DNA from: Polycladomyces abyssicola
GTDB lineage: Bacteria > Bacillota > Bacilli > Thermoactinomycetales > JIR-001
Reading direction: 5' to 3'
NCBI RefSeq assembly: GCF_018326425.1
Contig: NZ_AP024601.1
Coordinates: 1,352,001-1,416,000 of the forward strand
DNA length: 64,000 nucleotides
The notes beneath the pieces were generated by a model. The model was given only the letters and a program-made list of their open reading frames with translations, did not search any database and was not told where the DNA came from. Below, in pieces: positions 27,053-36,389 of the stretch (position 1 is its first letter; every line of letters starts with the position of its first letter). The translations under genes and the position numbers were made by a program.

Positions 27053-28363
27053 ATGAGCAACTTACAGATGGAAACAAAGAGGTCGCAGCTGCCCCTGGAG
27101 TCGAAAGGCAAAGTCCGTTGGACTGTTGTGTTTTGGCTGTTGGTCGGAGGAATGATCAACTATTTCGATCGGGCTAACTTGGCCATCGCCGCGCCGGAAA
27201 TGATGAAGGAGCTAAACCTGACCAACACCGATATTGGATTGCTGGGTACTGTTTTCTCCTGGACTTATGCCATGATGCAGTTGCCTTCCGGTTGGTTGAT
27301 TGACCGTTTCGGTACCAAAAGAGTGTATTCCATTGCTGTGACATGGTGGAGTATAGCCACCTTTTTGACAGGGGCCTGCAACAAGATGTCCACCTTAATT
27401 GCGACCCGAGTTCTGTTAGGCATCGGGGAGGCACCTTGTTTTCCCACCTCTGCCAAAGTAACCTCATATTGGTTTCCGAAAAAGGAACGAGGTTTGGCGA
27501 CGGGAATCTGGGATTCGTCTTCCAAATGGGGGCCTGCACTCGCTCCACCCTTATTGACGATGATCATGCTTGCCTATGGCTGGCGTGCCCTCTTTTACGT
27601 GACAGGTGCGATTGGAATCGTGTTTGTCCTGTTCTTCCTTGTTTATTACCGCAACCCCGAGAAAAGTCGCAGACTGTCCAAAGAGGAAATGGAGTACATC
27701 CGGTCCGATGGTGCCGGGGCTGAGCATAACATTCGGGACTCCAAGGTGAAGTGGCGGGATTTGTTTAAATATCGATCTGTGTGGGGTATGATCCTGGGCT
27801 TTTTCTGCACGATCTGGACCTGGAATATCTTTTTAACCTTTCTTCCTCTCTATCTAAAAGAAACCCAGCACATCACCTTGGCACAAATGGGGATCTACTC
27901 GAGCATTCCCTGGATCGGCGGGATTATTGGAAATATTACTGGCGGATATATCACCAAAAAGATGGCGGATAAAGGGCTCGCCTCGCCCATTGCCGCGAAG
28001 CGGGCTGTGATCTGTACCAGTGCCATCCTGGCCGCCATATCGATCGTATTTGTCCCCTTTGTCAACAGCCTGGGCATTACGGTGGCCCTTTTGACGATGG
28101 CGCTTGGCTTCATCTCCGCCATCACCGGCAGCGCGTGGGCATTGGCGGGGGATATCGCTCCCGCCTCCATGGTGGCTTCTGTCGGTGCCATCCAGAACTT
28201 CGGCGGTTATTTCGGCGGTGCGTTTTCCCCTCTGGCAACGGGTATGATCGCGGATGCCACTGGTTCCTACGCCCTTGCGTTCATTTCGGGTGGAATCATC
28301 GCCGGGTGCGCGGCCCTCTGCTACGGATTCATCGTGAAAGAACCGATTGAAGAACCGCGTTAA
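27053..28363 (+). CDS. MFS transporter, ACS family (second sugar-acid permease)
   Basis: A 436-residue, 12-helix permease with INYFDRANLAIAAPEMM and PSGWLIDRFGTKRVY, related to but clearly different from the protein at 5953. It probably imports hexuronate, glucarate or a similar acid. It follows the HpcH aldolase by 110 bases, with GGAGG upstream of ATG, and ends at a strong terminator. Confidence 0.92.
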   Translation: MSNLQMETKRSQLPLESKGKVRWTVVFWLLVGGMINYFDRANLAIAAPEMMKELNLTNTDIGLLGTVFSWTYAMMQLPSGWLIDRFGTKRVYSIAVTWWSIATFLTGACNKMSTLIATRVLLGIGEAPCFPTSAKVTSYWFPKKERGLATGIWDSSSKWGPALAPPLLTMIMLAYGWRALFYVTGAIGIVFVLFFLVYYRNPEKSRRLSKEEMEYIRSDGAGAEHNIRDSKVKWRDLFKYRSVWGMILGFFCTIWTWNIFLTFLPLYLKETQHITLAQMGIYSSIPWIGGIIGNITGGYITKKMADKGLASPIAAKRAVICTSAILAAISIVFVPFVNSLGITVALLTMALGFISAITGSAWALAGDIAPASMVASVGAIQNFGGYFGGAFSPLATGMIADATGSYALAFISGGIIAGCAALCYGFIVKEPIEEPR

Positions 28364-28393
28364 AGATTTGGTGTTCGGGGGATTTTATCGGAT

Positions 28394-28428
28394 AAAAGAG
28401 GCGATAACAAGCAGTTATTGCCTCTTTT
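28394..28428. terminator. bidirectional terminator between MFS gene and ohrR-like gene
   Basis: AAAAGAGGC (28394-28402) pairs with GCCTCTTTT (28420-28428), with an inner ATAAC/GTTAT stem. The flanking A and T runs make it usable in both directions for the convergent genes. Confidence 0.9.
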
Positions 28429-28474
28429 GTAATTTGCACCAGGGGGCGTATTTAACCCAACACCTCCCGGTATC

Positions 28475-28927
28475 TCATTCCTCCGGATGGTTTAGTTGAT
28501 GTATTCGTTGCAATAGGGATTTGAACCGGGACAGAAGCTCTCGGAATTCTTCTTCCGAAATCCCGCTCTGTTCCAACAGGACTCTGGGGATGCAATAAGC
28601 TTCTTCCTTCAACATGTCTCCACGTTCGGTGAGGCGAATGATCACCTTGCGTTCATCATCGGCGGACCGTTGCCGTCGGATGAGACCAGCGGCTTCCATC
28701 CGCTTCAACATGGGAGTCAATGTGCCGGAATCCAAGTAGAGCCGTTCTCCCAGTTCTTTGACGGTCATTTCACGGTGCTCCCACAAGACCAGAAGGGTGA
28801 GATATTGGGGGTAGGTGATGCCCAATTTGTCGAGCAGGGGGCGGTATATGCGGCTGATTTCTCTGGAACAGGCATAAATGGTGAAGCAAAGTTGATTATC
28901 CAACTTTAAGATTTGGGGGTCTTCCAT
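28475..28927 (-). CDS. ohrR: MarR-family organic-peroxide sensor-like regulator (OhrR type)
   Basis: A 150-residue winged-helix repressor close to B. subtilis OhrR: N-terminal KLDNQLCFTIYACSREI, where Cys14 corresponds to the peroxide-sensing Cys, YRPLLDKLGITYPQYL, the recognition region LYLDSGTLTPMLKRMEAAGL and the wing RSADDERKVII. It is divergent from the pirin gene, and no ohr peroxidase gene is in the window, so pirin is the likely target. Confidence 0.9.
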   Translation of the reverse strand: MEDPQILKLDNQLCFTIYACSREISRIYRPLLDKLGITYPQYLTLLVLWEHREMTVKELGERLYLDSGTLTPMLKRMEAAGLIRRQRSADDERKVIIRLTERGDMLKEEAYCIPRVLLEQSGISEEEFRELLSRFKSLLQRIHQLNHPEE

Positions 28928-28945
28928 CTTTCACACCTTATTTCC

Positions 28946-28957
28946 ATTTGATCAAAT
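28946..28957. promoter_or_regulatory. palindrome in the ohrR-pirin intergenic region
   Basis: ATTTGATCAAAT is a perfect 12-base palindrome about 20 bases upstream of ohrR; a related ATCAAATTTG lies at 28970-28979. It may be an operator for autoregulation. Confidence 0.45.
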
Positions 28958-29012
28958 TGAATTGCAGAAAATCAAATTTGGTCGGAAATCAATATAACGA
29001 ATGCATCGTGAT

Positions 29013-29044
29013 TTGTCAAACAACACTATTATACTTAATTTAAG
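29013..29044 (+). promoter_or_regulatory. candidate promoter and operator of the pirin gene
   Basis: TTGTCA (29013-29018), 17 bases, TAATTT (29036-29041); the -10 lies inside the dyad CTTAATTTAAG (29034-29044). A repressor bound there would block transcription. Confidence 0.4.
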
Positions 29045-29138
29045 ATCGGGTGATATGGAGCCATGCATGGAGCAGCAGAGAATAATCCTCTCCGATAATA
29101 TAAAAATGTTAATCAGGTATTTGAAAGGGGAGCAAACA

Positions 29139-29912
29139 ATGAACATCAAAGTATATCCACCAGATCAACAAGGAACAGGCGCATTTGATGGTGGGAAAAT
29201 AATCGAGCAAAAACCGATTGGATTTCCTCATGAGTATTCTGCGGTGAAACGTATAGGACCTTTATTTTACTGGTCATGGTTTTTTGCCAAAAATGAAGGG
29301 ATGATTGGAGCGCATCCGCATCAAGGATTTGAGACTATCACTTATGTGATTCAGGGTACAGCGGAACACGGAGATTCATTGGGAACGAAAAGTATAGTAG
29401 GGTCCGGAGGGGCACAAGTGATGCAGACGGGTTCCGGTGTGTATCACGAAGAACGATTTATCGGCCCCGATATGGAGGGTTTTCAAATATGGTTTGAACC
29501 GTTTCTTCCTGAAGCCATTAAAAGAAAACCCACCTATAACCAATATGAAAATGAAGTATTTCCCGTTATGATACAGGATGGCCTTCAAATCAAGACCCTG
29601 ATCGGGGAAGGTTCACCTATTCATTTGACGACGGATGTCAAGATGTGGGATGTCCAAGTACAACCAGGAAGTGAATATAAGCACACGATTCCCTCTGGTT
29701 ATTCTTTGGCTACGCTGGCCGTTAGAGGCGATGGGGTATGGGAAAATGAAAAAGAGGAAAGTGTGTTTGCTGCGTTCCGGCATAAAGACTTTATTGTTTT
29801 GGAAACTGACTCCCAAGCAGACGTTCAACTGATATCAGAACAAGATGACGATTTACGTATGATCATCATTCAGGTACCTACACAAGTAGACTACCCTCTC
29901 TATCGAAAATAA
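29139..29912 (+). CDS. pirin-family cupin protein
   Basis: A 257-residue bicupin of the pirin family. The first cupin has the metal-binding motif GAHPHQGFETITYVIQG followed by HGDSLG and GSGVYHEE. Some bacterial pirins are quercetin dioxygenases or redox sensors; the role here is unknown. ATG 29139 follows AAAGGGGAGC. It is divergent from the OhrR-like regulator, which suggests an oxidative-stress link. Confidence 0.92.
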   Translation: MNIKVYPPDQQGTGAFDGGKIIEQKPIGFPHEYSAVKRIGPLFYWSWFFAKNEGMIGAHPHQGFETITYVIQGTAEHGDSLGTKSIVGSGGAQVMQTGSGVYHEERFIGPDMEGFQIWFEPFLPEAIKRKPTYNQYENEVFPVMIQDGLQIKTLIGEGSPIHLTTDVKMWDVQVQPGSEYKHTIPSGYSLATLAVRGDGVWENEKEESVFAAFRHKDFIVLETDSQADVQLISEQDDDLRMIIIQVPTQVDYPLYRK

Positions 29913-29949
29913 TGGGTGTGCTCTTTAACCGGGCCGGGAGTAAATGAAA

Positions 29950-29986
29950 CCGCCTTTCCTCCCACGGTGTATGGGATGAAAGGCGG
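29950..29986. terminator. hairpin between pirin and the convergent desaturase gene
   Basis: CCGCCTTTC (29950-29958) pairs with GAAAGGCGG (29978-29986), with inner CCCA/TGGG pairing. There is no strong T-run, so terminator function is likely but not certain. Confidence 0.6.
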
Positions 29987-30039
29987 CGTTGTTCAGCCCC
30001 CCTAGAGGGAGTGCTGCTGGTGTTTCAGCGTGTGGAGGG

Positions 30040-30972
30040 TCAAATGTCCTCTCTGGTCCTTGACATTTTGACCCTTCCATAACGGTCACGGATTCTTTTC
30101 AGCTTTGCATGATATTCTAAAATTTGGATTCTGGCTTTTTCAGCCATTGGTGCCATTGGACGTAAATCGCGTAATCCCCAATAATCGACGACCACATCGA
30201 GAACCTGGTCAAAATATTGAAGCGGACCGTAATTGGCTTCCCTTGCAATAATGCCCATCCGGTTTTCAAAATCGGGCATGACGGCACCTGGCATTTTAAA
30301 ATTGATGATGACATTTGCAATGTGGTAGCAATAATTTGGTTCCAGTTCGAGATGTGTACGAATGACATCTCTGTAAAAGGCGTAATGAAGTGTTTCATCT
30401 TTGGCAAGGCGACGTAATAAAGTAGCAAGGTCTCTATCATGTTCACCTGCTATTTTTGCAACATTATTATAAAAAACCATTGTAGCAAGTTCCTGCAAAG
30501 TCGTATATGCCATCGCTTCGATCGGTGTATGGAAATCAGGTTCGAATCCACCTTCAACTACCTGTTTTCTTAATTCGTGCAACCGATCAGGGTTGACATT
30601 GCGAGTCAGTAAGAGATAAGTTTCCAATAAATTGGAGTGTTGATCCTCTTCTGATGTCCATGTATGAATAAAATCTGTGATGACGGAGAGAGAGCCCTTA
30701 AATGTTTCCGATAGGTACGTTGTAAACCAGGGTAAATTGACTTCAGTCAACAGAGCAGTTTCGATCGCAGTAATCACTCCGGAAGGCAACGTAACCTGGC
30801 TTTGATCCCATGGGACACGTTTGAAATCGATCCCTTTATCCCAAGGCAAAAACTCATGATAGCTCCAGTCGATCTTTTTGGCTCGTTCCCGATGTTGTTC
30901 ATACAATTCTTTCAAACGCGGTTCTAAACGGAAATCCAAATCATGGGTTAACATACTTTTTACATCACTCAC
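30040..30972 (-). CDS. acyl-ACP desaturase (ferritin-like diiron)
   Basis: A 310-residue soluble diiron protein of the stearoyl-ACP desaturase (FA_desaturase_2) family. Iron-ligand helices carry SEEDQHSNLLETYLL and KDETLHYAFYRD (E/DExxH pairs). It would place a double bond in an acyl-ACP with ferredoxin and oxygen. Such soluble desaturases are common in actinobacteria and plants and unusual in Bacillales, where membrane-bound Des is typical. The gene is AT-richer than its neighbours, consistent with transfer. The 316-base gap to the nitrilase gene has no further gene. Confidence 0.87.
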   Translation of the reverse strand: MSDVKSMLTHDLDFRLEPRLKELYEQHRERAKKIDWSYHEFLPWDKGIDFKRVPWDQSQVTLPSGVITAIETALLTEVNLPWFTTYLSETFKGSLSVITDFIHTWTSEEDQHSNLLETYLLLTRNVNPDRLHELRKQVVEGGFEPDFHTPIEAMAYTTLQELATMVFYNNVAKIAGEHDRDLATLLRRLAKDETLHYAFYRDVIRTHLELEPNYCYHIANVIINFKMPGAVMPDFENRMGIIAREANYGPLQYFDQVLDVVVDYWGLRDLRPMAPMAEKARIQILEYHAKLKRIRDRYGRVKMSRTREDI

Positions 30973-31288
30973 TTTAAGTTTGTTTTCACTGTGATGATAT
31001 CCAGGCTTTTGCCGGTTTTCATCAGCAGTATGTCATCTTCCACCACTGCAGCTTACTTTACTATTCTATGTTAATCCATTCTTTTCCTCTGTATGCATCA
31101 TCAAAGGCGTTGATTTTATGGTAACAGCTTTACGAGGCAGGGTGATGACGCTCCACTCTGGGCCTGGGCGACGAACTGAGGACTCTAACCATACAAGGAT
31201 TCAAGCGACAAATGAGCGTGTTTGTGGCTGTTTGGAGTTTCATTTATCATAACAATCATACTTATCGTTAAAAAGGGGAGAAGGAAAA

Positions 31289-32245
31289 ATGACCAATCAA
31301 CAGCATACTGTACGAGTGGCTGTCATCCAAGCCGCTTCTGTCATCATGGATCGGGAAGCAAGTACGGAAAAGGCGATTTCGTTAACGCTTCAAGCGGCAG
31401 AACAAGGAGCGAACATTGTTGTATTTCCTGAAGCTTTTATTCCTGCCTACCCACGAGGGCTCACTTTTGGGACGAGAATCGGGAGTCGTTCTCCGGAAGG
31501 CCGAAAAGACTGGCTTCGCTACTGGGAAAATGCGGTTCCCGTCCCGAGTAAAACGACTGAAATGTTGGGAGAAGCAGCACGTAAGGCGGGTGTCTATCTT
31601 GTTATCGGCGTGATTGAAAGAGACAACGAGTTTAGCGGCGGTACCTTATACTGCACGGTTCTATTTTTTGGACCGGATGGAACATTACTTGGGAAGCATC
31701 GAAAATTAAAACCGACAGCTTCAGAGCGAATCATCTGGGGGGAGGGAGATGGAAGCACTTTACCGGTTATTGATACGCCGTTTGGCAAAATAGGGGCGTT
31801 GATTTGTTGGGAGAATTACATGCCGTTAGTCAGAACGGCCATGTACGCCAAAGGGGTTCAAATCTATATCGCTCCTACGGCAGATGCCCGAGAAGTGTGG
31901 CAATCTACTATACGCCATATTGCAGTGGAAGGAAGATGCTTTGTTTTATCCTGCAATCAGTATGTTACGAAGGATATGTATCCTGCTGATTTGGCCTGCT
32001 ATGACGAACTCGCATCTTCCCCACATGAGATGTGCACGGGTGGCAGTGCGATTGTCGGTCCTTTGGGTGACTATATAATAGGACCTGTTTTTGGGAAGGA
32101 AGATATCCTCATAGCTGATCTTGATTTGCGTTGTATCGCTTACAGTCAATTTGATTTTGATGTGGTAGGTCACTATTCAAGACCTGATGTGTTGCAACTC
32201 ATTGTGAATGAGGAGAAAAAAGAGAACGTGAAATGGGTAAAATAA
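31289..32245 (+). CDS. nitrilase / carbon-nitrogen hydrolase
   Basis: A 318-residue member of the nitrilase superfamily, branch 1. The catalytic triad is visible: Glu48 in VVFPEAFIPAYPRG, Lys139 in GKHRKLKPT and Cys173 in LICWENYMPL. It likely hydrolyses an organic nitrile to acid and ammonia. ATG 31289 follows GGGGAGAAGG. It stands alone between genes on the opposite strand; the substrate is unknown. Confidence 0.92.
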   Translation: MTNQQHTVRVAVIQAASVIMDREASTEKAISLTLQAAEQGANIVVFPEAFIPAYPRGLTFGTRIGSRSPEGRKDWLRYWENAVPVPSKTTEMLGEAARKAGVYLVIGVIERDNEFSGGTLYCTVLFFGPDGTLLGKHRKLKPTASERIIWGEGDGSTLPVIDTPFGKIGALICWENYMPLVRTAMYAKGVQIYIAPTADAREVWQSTIRHIAVEGRCFVLSCNQYVTKDMYPADLACYDELASSPHEMCTGGSAIVGPLGDYIIGPVFGKEDILIADLDLRCIAYSQFDFDVVGHYSRPDVLQLIVNEEKKENVKWVK

Positions 32246-32276
32246 TCAAATTTTGATGACCTTTCATTCAGCACAA

Positions 32277-32316
32277 AACCACGAATGGTTTGCCGCCTTC
32301 CTCTCCATTCGTGGTT
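32277..32316. terminator. 12-base-pair hairpin between nitrilase and ZIP genes
   Basis: AACCACGAATGG (32277-32288) pairs with CCATTCGTGGTT (32305-32316). Read on the minus strand it runs into TTTT, so it mainly serves the ZIP gene, and perhaps both convergent genes. Confidence 0.75.
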
Positions 32317-32351
32317 TAGATGTCTGGTAGAACCGAGAATTCGCTTGCTAC

Positions 32352-33491
32352 TCATTCATTTTCAACCACTATGGCGGTATCTTCAATTTTCTCGTCGTGA
32401 TGGGCATAAGGGGCATGCTGATTGGTAAAGAGTTCTACTCGTATTTCATGCTTTCCCGGTCCAAGATGATCCAAGTGGTACCACGGCCCATATATACGAG
32501 CGACTTTTTTGCCGTCCACAAAGAGATGCGCATGACCTTCCCCGATCCGGTTGGGTCCATTGATCAGTTCAGGCGTAAACCGAAAATGTGTCGTTTGTAC
32601 ATGGAGGTTCCAACCGGATTCCGAATCCCTGCGAACTAGAAGATGTACAGTGGGGACCGGCATTCCCTTCGGAATTTCAACCGGTTGCAGATGATGGTGA
32701 CTGGTGTCATGGGTGTGAACAGGGTTCGCTAATACTTCATGATGTTGATGGATGGGGGCAATCAGCATGCTTCCCCACCCAAGCAAGTAATAAAGTAAAA
32801 TGCCGGATAAGAAACACAACACAGTTTGGTAATTTTCCACCCGGTTGATGACCGGCCATAATTCTGTTCCCGCTACGTAAAGCAGAATCCCGGCCGAGAA
32901 TAAGAGCGCAATTCCAGCCAATTGACCTTGCATCCAAGGAAGATCCGCTATCCATAAAGCGGTTATGGTACCTAAAACCGTGCAAATCCCCAGAATCCCG
33001 GCTGCTCCCATGGCTTTTTTTCGTTCCTGGAAACCGGCCATCGTCAGGGTGGAAATAGCTACTCCTTCCGGGATTTTATGCAACACGAGTGCAAGTAACA
33101 CCGCGATTCCAAAGCGGGGATCGACATGGAAACCGGCACCAATGGCAAACCCTTCAAAATAGGCATGAATCCCCATCCCGGATAACACACTCCAGACGGC
33201 ACCTTGGTGTTTTTCCATTTCATTTTTGGAAGATAAGCGATGCTTCGTATGCCACCTCTGAAAGGCGAAAGCGGCCAACATACCGACCAAGAGCCAGGGG
33301 GCTTGTGACGGCGTTTCGGATAAACCGTGTGGTAGCATACCGCCAATGGATACAGCTAACAGCAGGCCGGTACTGAGTGCCACCAGCATGGTCAAACCTT
33401 GAGACGACCAATTTTTTTTGAACCAAACGATGCTCCCTCCCACTACATAACCCAAGGCGGCTAGTATGGTCCATCCCAAAGCTCCTGCCAC
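32352..33491 (-). CDS. ZIP-family metal transporter fused to an extracytoplasmic domain
   Basis: A 379-residue protein. Residues 1 to about 245 form a ZIP fold of about eight helices, with GIHAYFEGFAIGAGFH and LALVLHKIPEGVAIS metal-site helices. Then comes a His-rich linker (HQHHEVLANPVHTHDTSHHH, about 247-266) and a roughly 105-residue C-terminal domain with GEGHAHLFVDGKKVARIYG and FTNQHAPYAHHDE. The domain looks like a secreted beta-rich, possibly metal-binding module. The fusion is uncommon. GTG 33491 follows GGAGG. Zinc, iron or manganese uptake is inferred. Confidence 0.85.
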   Translation of the reverse strand: MAGALGWTILAALGYVVGGSIVWFKKNWSSQGLTMLVALSTGLLLAVSIGGMLPHGLSETPSQAPWLLVGMLAAFAFQRWHTKHRLSSKNEMEKHQGAVWSVLSGMGIHAYFEGFAIGAGFHVDPRFGIAVLLALVLHKIPEGVAISTLTMAGFQERKKAMGAAGILGICTVLGTITALWIADLPWMQGQLAGIALLFSAGILLYVAGTELWPVINRVENYQTVLCFLSGILLYYLLGWGSMLIAPIHQHHEVLANPVHTHDTSHHHLQPVEIPKGMPVPTVHLLVRRDSESGWNLHVQTTHFRFTPELINGPNRIGEGHAHLFVDGKKVARIYGPWYHLDHLGPGKHEIRVELFTNQHAPYAHHDEKIEDTAIVVENE

Positions 33492-34033
33492 TTCTATTTC
33501 CTCCTTATCTCAAAGTTGACTACATTGATGATATATATGTGAATATTTCAAAAAACAACATGGCATTTTCTTCGTCAAGATGGTAGCCGATTCTGAATCC
33601 GCTTTGTGGAATCCCGCCAAACGAAGGGGTGTGTCGTCATCCCGAGTGATGAAGTTCGACAGCGACGCTGCATGTACCTGCAAGAGTGGCGGACCTGTTT
33701 CCGGTACGCTGCAGCTATTGACAAAGTCCACGGGCGGGCGCTGAGTTGTTCAACCACTTTGTACTTAACCAGTACGCTGGTTACTCTGTTCTCACTTTGT
33801 TCACTACTCTCTGTGAAGGGGTCACGGTTAAAGCTGTCTTTCATCTTACGATTTGTTTTTTGGTATCATTCGAGGTAGAAAAGGGTTTTTCTTTTCCTCT
33901 TTCGGTCAAAATGTAGAAGAGATGTTATACGAATAATGGGTTAAGGACTGGCCAAGCCGAGCAAAAAACATTATGATAAAACCGTCCCGTCCGATGTGCT
34001 TCGGAATTTTGCTGAATGGGAGGATATAGTATT
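33492..34033. other. 540-base gap upstream of accB, no gene recognised
   Basis: Short open frames here have no recognisable motifs. A small hairpin AACCAG/CTGGTT lies at 33767-33782. A TATGAT at 33972-33977 could be the -10 of the accB operon promoter, but the best -35 (TTAAGG) is only 15 bases away. In B. subtilis the spoIIIA operon lies here; it is absent at this position. Confidence 0.5.
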
Positions 34034-34555
34034 ATGCAATTTCGTGTACATGAATTTCGCGAACTCATCAAGCTGATTCACGAAACCGACATCGAACTCT
34101 TTGAGTTTGAGAAAGACGGAAACAAATTGGTGATCAAAAAAGGGCCGAAAGGTCAAACGACTGTGGTGAACCAACCGGCTGCGGGGCAACCGGAACCGAT
34201 TGTGTCGACGCCGTCTCCAGCTCCGCAAGCACTGACCCCGGCTCCGCAACCCGTGGCGGAACAACCTGCTCCCGCACAGCCTGAGCAGAAGCCGGTTGAA
34301 GAAGAGGATGCCAACTTACATAAAATCGTGTCGCCCATGGTGGGTACGTTCTACCGTGCACCGGCTCCGGATGCGGATCCGTATGTCAAAGAAGGGGACC
34401 AAGTGGAAGAAAATACGGTCGTCTGCATTGTCGAAGCGATGAAACTGATGAACGAGATCGAAGCAGAGGTTCGCGGCACCATTGTCAAAGTATTGGTAGA
34501 GAACGGACAGCTGGTTGAATACGGACAACCGCTGTTTTTGGTGAAGACAACCTGA
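34034..34555 (+). CDS. accB: biotin carboxyl carrier protein of acetyl-CoA carboxylase
   Basis: A 173-residue subunit of acetyl-CoA carboxylase, the first step of fatty-acid synthesis. It has an N-terminal helical region, a Pro/Ala-rich linker (about 50-90) and the biotinyl domain with the modified Lys137 in [13 protein letters not shown] 34034 follows GGGAGG. accC follows 23 bases later. Confidence 0.97.
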   Translation: MQFRVHEFRELIKLIHETDIELFEFEKDGNKLVIKKGPKGQTTVVNQPAAGQPEPIVSTPSPAPQALTPAPQPVAEQPAPAQPEQKPVEEEDANLHKIVSPMVGTFYRAPAPDADPYVKEGDQVEENTVVCIVEAMKLMNEIEAEVRGTIVKVLVENGQLVEYGQPLFLVKTT

Positions 34556-34578
34556 AACAGCGGGAGGGGAAACAGAAC

Positions 34579-35949
34579 ATGTTTCAAAAAGTCTTGATCG
34601 CGAACCGCGCAGAAATCGCCGTCCGCGTGATTCGCGCATGCCGCGAACTCGGAATTCAAACGGTGGCCGTCTATTCGGAGGCGGACAAAGATGCGCTGCA
34701 CGTCAAATTGGCGGATGAGGCGTATTGCATTGGTCCCGCTCCGTCGAGAGACAGTTACCTCAACATGACAAACCTGATGAGTACCGCAACATTGATCGGG
34801 GCGGACGCCATCCATCCGGGATACGGATTCCTGGCAGAAAACGCCGATTTTGCCGAGCTGTGCGCCGCTTGCGGGATCACTTTCATCGGTCCCCATCCAT
34901 CGGCCATCACCAAAATGGGGGACAAGACCACCGCACGGGAAACGATGAAAGAGGCCGGGGTACCGACCGTTCCGGGAACAGAGGGGATTATCGAGGATAT
35001 CGATGAAGCGGTGACCGTAGCCCGGGAAATCGGCTTTCCTGTCATTGTCAAGGCGACTGCTGGCGGTGGCGGAAAAGGAATGCGTGTGGTTCACAGCGAA
35101 GAAGAATTGAAACGGGCAATCCGCATGGCCCAGCAGGAAGCGGAAGCCAACTTTGGCAACCCGGGTGTGTATCTGGAAAAATTCCTCATCGAACCGCGCC
35201 ACATCGAGATTCAGGTGTTGGCGGACAACCATGGCAATGTCATCCACTTGGGCGAGCGGGATTGTTCGATCCAGCGTCGATACCAAAAACTGGTGGAGGA
35301 AGCGCCTTCCCCGGCATTGACCCCCGAATTGCGGGAGCGTATGGGGCAGGCGGCAGTGGCCGCGGCCAAGGCGGTCAATTACTCCGGAGCGGGAACAGTG
35401 GAGTTCCTTCTGGACAAAGAAGGAAACTTCTACTTCATGGAGATGAACACCCGTATCCAGGTGGAGCACCCCGTCACGGAGCTGGTGACCGGGATCGACC
35501 TGGTGAAGGAACAGATACGTATCGCGGCAGGTGAACCACTGTCCGTCAAGCAGGAGGACGTCCGTTTTGACGGGTGGTCCATCGAATGCCGGATCAACGC
35601 GGAAGATCCGGATCGGAACTTCATCCCTTCTCCTGGCGAAATCCAGTTTTACTTGCCGCCGGGCGGTCCGGGCGTACGCGTCGACAGTGCCGCTTATACA
35701 GGGTATCGGATTCCTCCATACTACGACTCCATGATCGCCAAGTTGATCGTCTGGGGCAAGGACCGGGAAGAGGCGATAAACCGCATGCGGCGGGCATTGC
35801 AGGAGTTTGCGATTGACGGGGTGAAAACGACGATCCCGTTCCATCTGAAGCTGATGCAGCACCCACAGTTTGTCAGTGGAGATTTCCATATTCAGTTTCT
35901 TGAAAAAAACAATTTGAACGAGGGGCGTTCGAAAGATGACGAATCATAA
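34579..35949 (+). CDS. accC: biotin carboxylase subunit of acetyl-CoA carboxylase
   Basis: A 456-residue ATP-grasp enzyme that carboxylates biotin on AccB. The glycine-rich ATP loop is [14 protein letters not shown], followed by [28 protein letters not shown] and [14 protein letters not shown]. The length is typical. It overlaps the next gene by 14 bases. Confidence 0.98.
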   Translation: MFQKVLIANRAEIAVRVIRACRELGIQTVAVYSEADKDALHVKLADEAYCIGPAPSRDSYLNMTNLMSTATLIGADAIHPGYGFLAENADFAELCAACGITFIGPHPSAITKMGDKTTARETMKEAGVPTVPGTEGIIEDIDEAVTVAREIGFPVIVKATAGGGGKGMRVVHSEEELKRAIRMAQQEAEANFGNPGVYLEKFLIEPRHIEIQVLADNHGNVIHLGERDCSIQRRYQKLVEEAPSPALTPELRERMGQAAVAAAKAVNYSGAGTVEFLLDKEGNFYFMEMNTRIQVEHPVTELVTGIDLVKEQIRIAAGEPLSVKQEDVRFDGWSIECRINAEDPDRNFIPSPGEIQFYLPPGGPGVRVDSAAYTGYRIPPYYDSMIAKLIVWGKDREEAINRMRRALQEFAIDGVKTTIPFHLKLMQHPQFVSGDFHIQFLEKNNLNEGRSKDDES

Positions 35950-36346
35950 CCCGATCGACCATGTCGATTACCAAGTGAATGAGTTGGGAAAAATTGAGAT
36001 CGCGCCGGAAGTGATCCAAATCATTTCCGGTCTGGCCGCCCAACAGGTGGAAGGCGTGGCGGGTCTCAGCGGTGGAGTGGTCGGTGATCTGACCCAACTC
36101 CTGGGACGAAAAAATTTGCGTCAGGGCGTCCGCGTCGAAGTGGGTGACGAGACGAAAATCGAAGTGTCGCTCGTCATTGCGTTCGGCTACCATATCCCGG
36201 AAGTGGGTCGGAACGTCCAGGAAGCGGTTAAGTCGGCAGTGGAAAACATGACCGGTTTGAGCGTGAGCGAAGTGGTCGTCAAAGTGGAAGCAGTCAAATT
36301 TTCCAACGACAAACAAACAGACATCGAATCCCAGCGTGTGAAGTAA
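35936..36346 (+). CDS. Asp23/Gls24-family envelope stress protein (YqhY type)
   Basis: A 136-residue Asp23 domain protein: [30 protein letters not shown], then [25 protein letters not shown]. In B. subtilis yqhY is linked to accBC and affects acetyl-CoA carboxylase activity. Overlap with accC suggests coupling; the AmaP anchor follows. Confidence 0.93.
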   Translation: MTNHNPIDHVDYQVNELGKIEIAPEVIQIISGLAAQQVEGVAGLSGGVVGDLTQLLGRKNLRQGVRVEVGDETKIEVSLVIAFGYHIPEVGRNVQEAVKSAVENMTGLSVSEVVVKVEAVKFSNDKQTDIESQRVK

Positions 36347-36389
36347 AAACGAACTGGGTACTGTCAGTTTCCCGGAGGAGGGTAGGGGC

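Noticed and set aside
33575-33844. Minus-strand open frame of 89 codons as a transposase remnant
   Set aside because: No transposase motif, inverted repeat or target duplication could be found around it.
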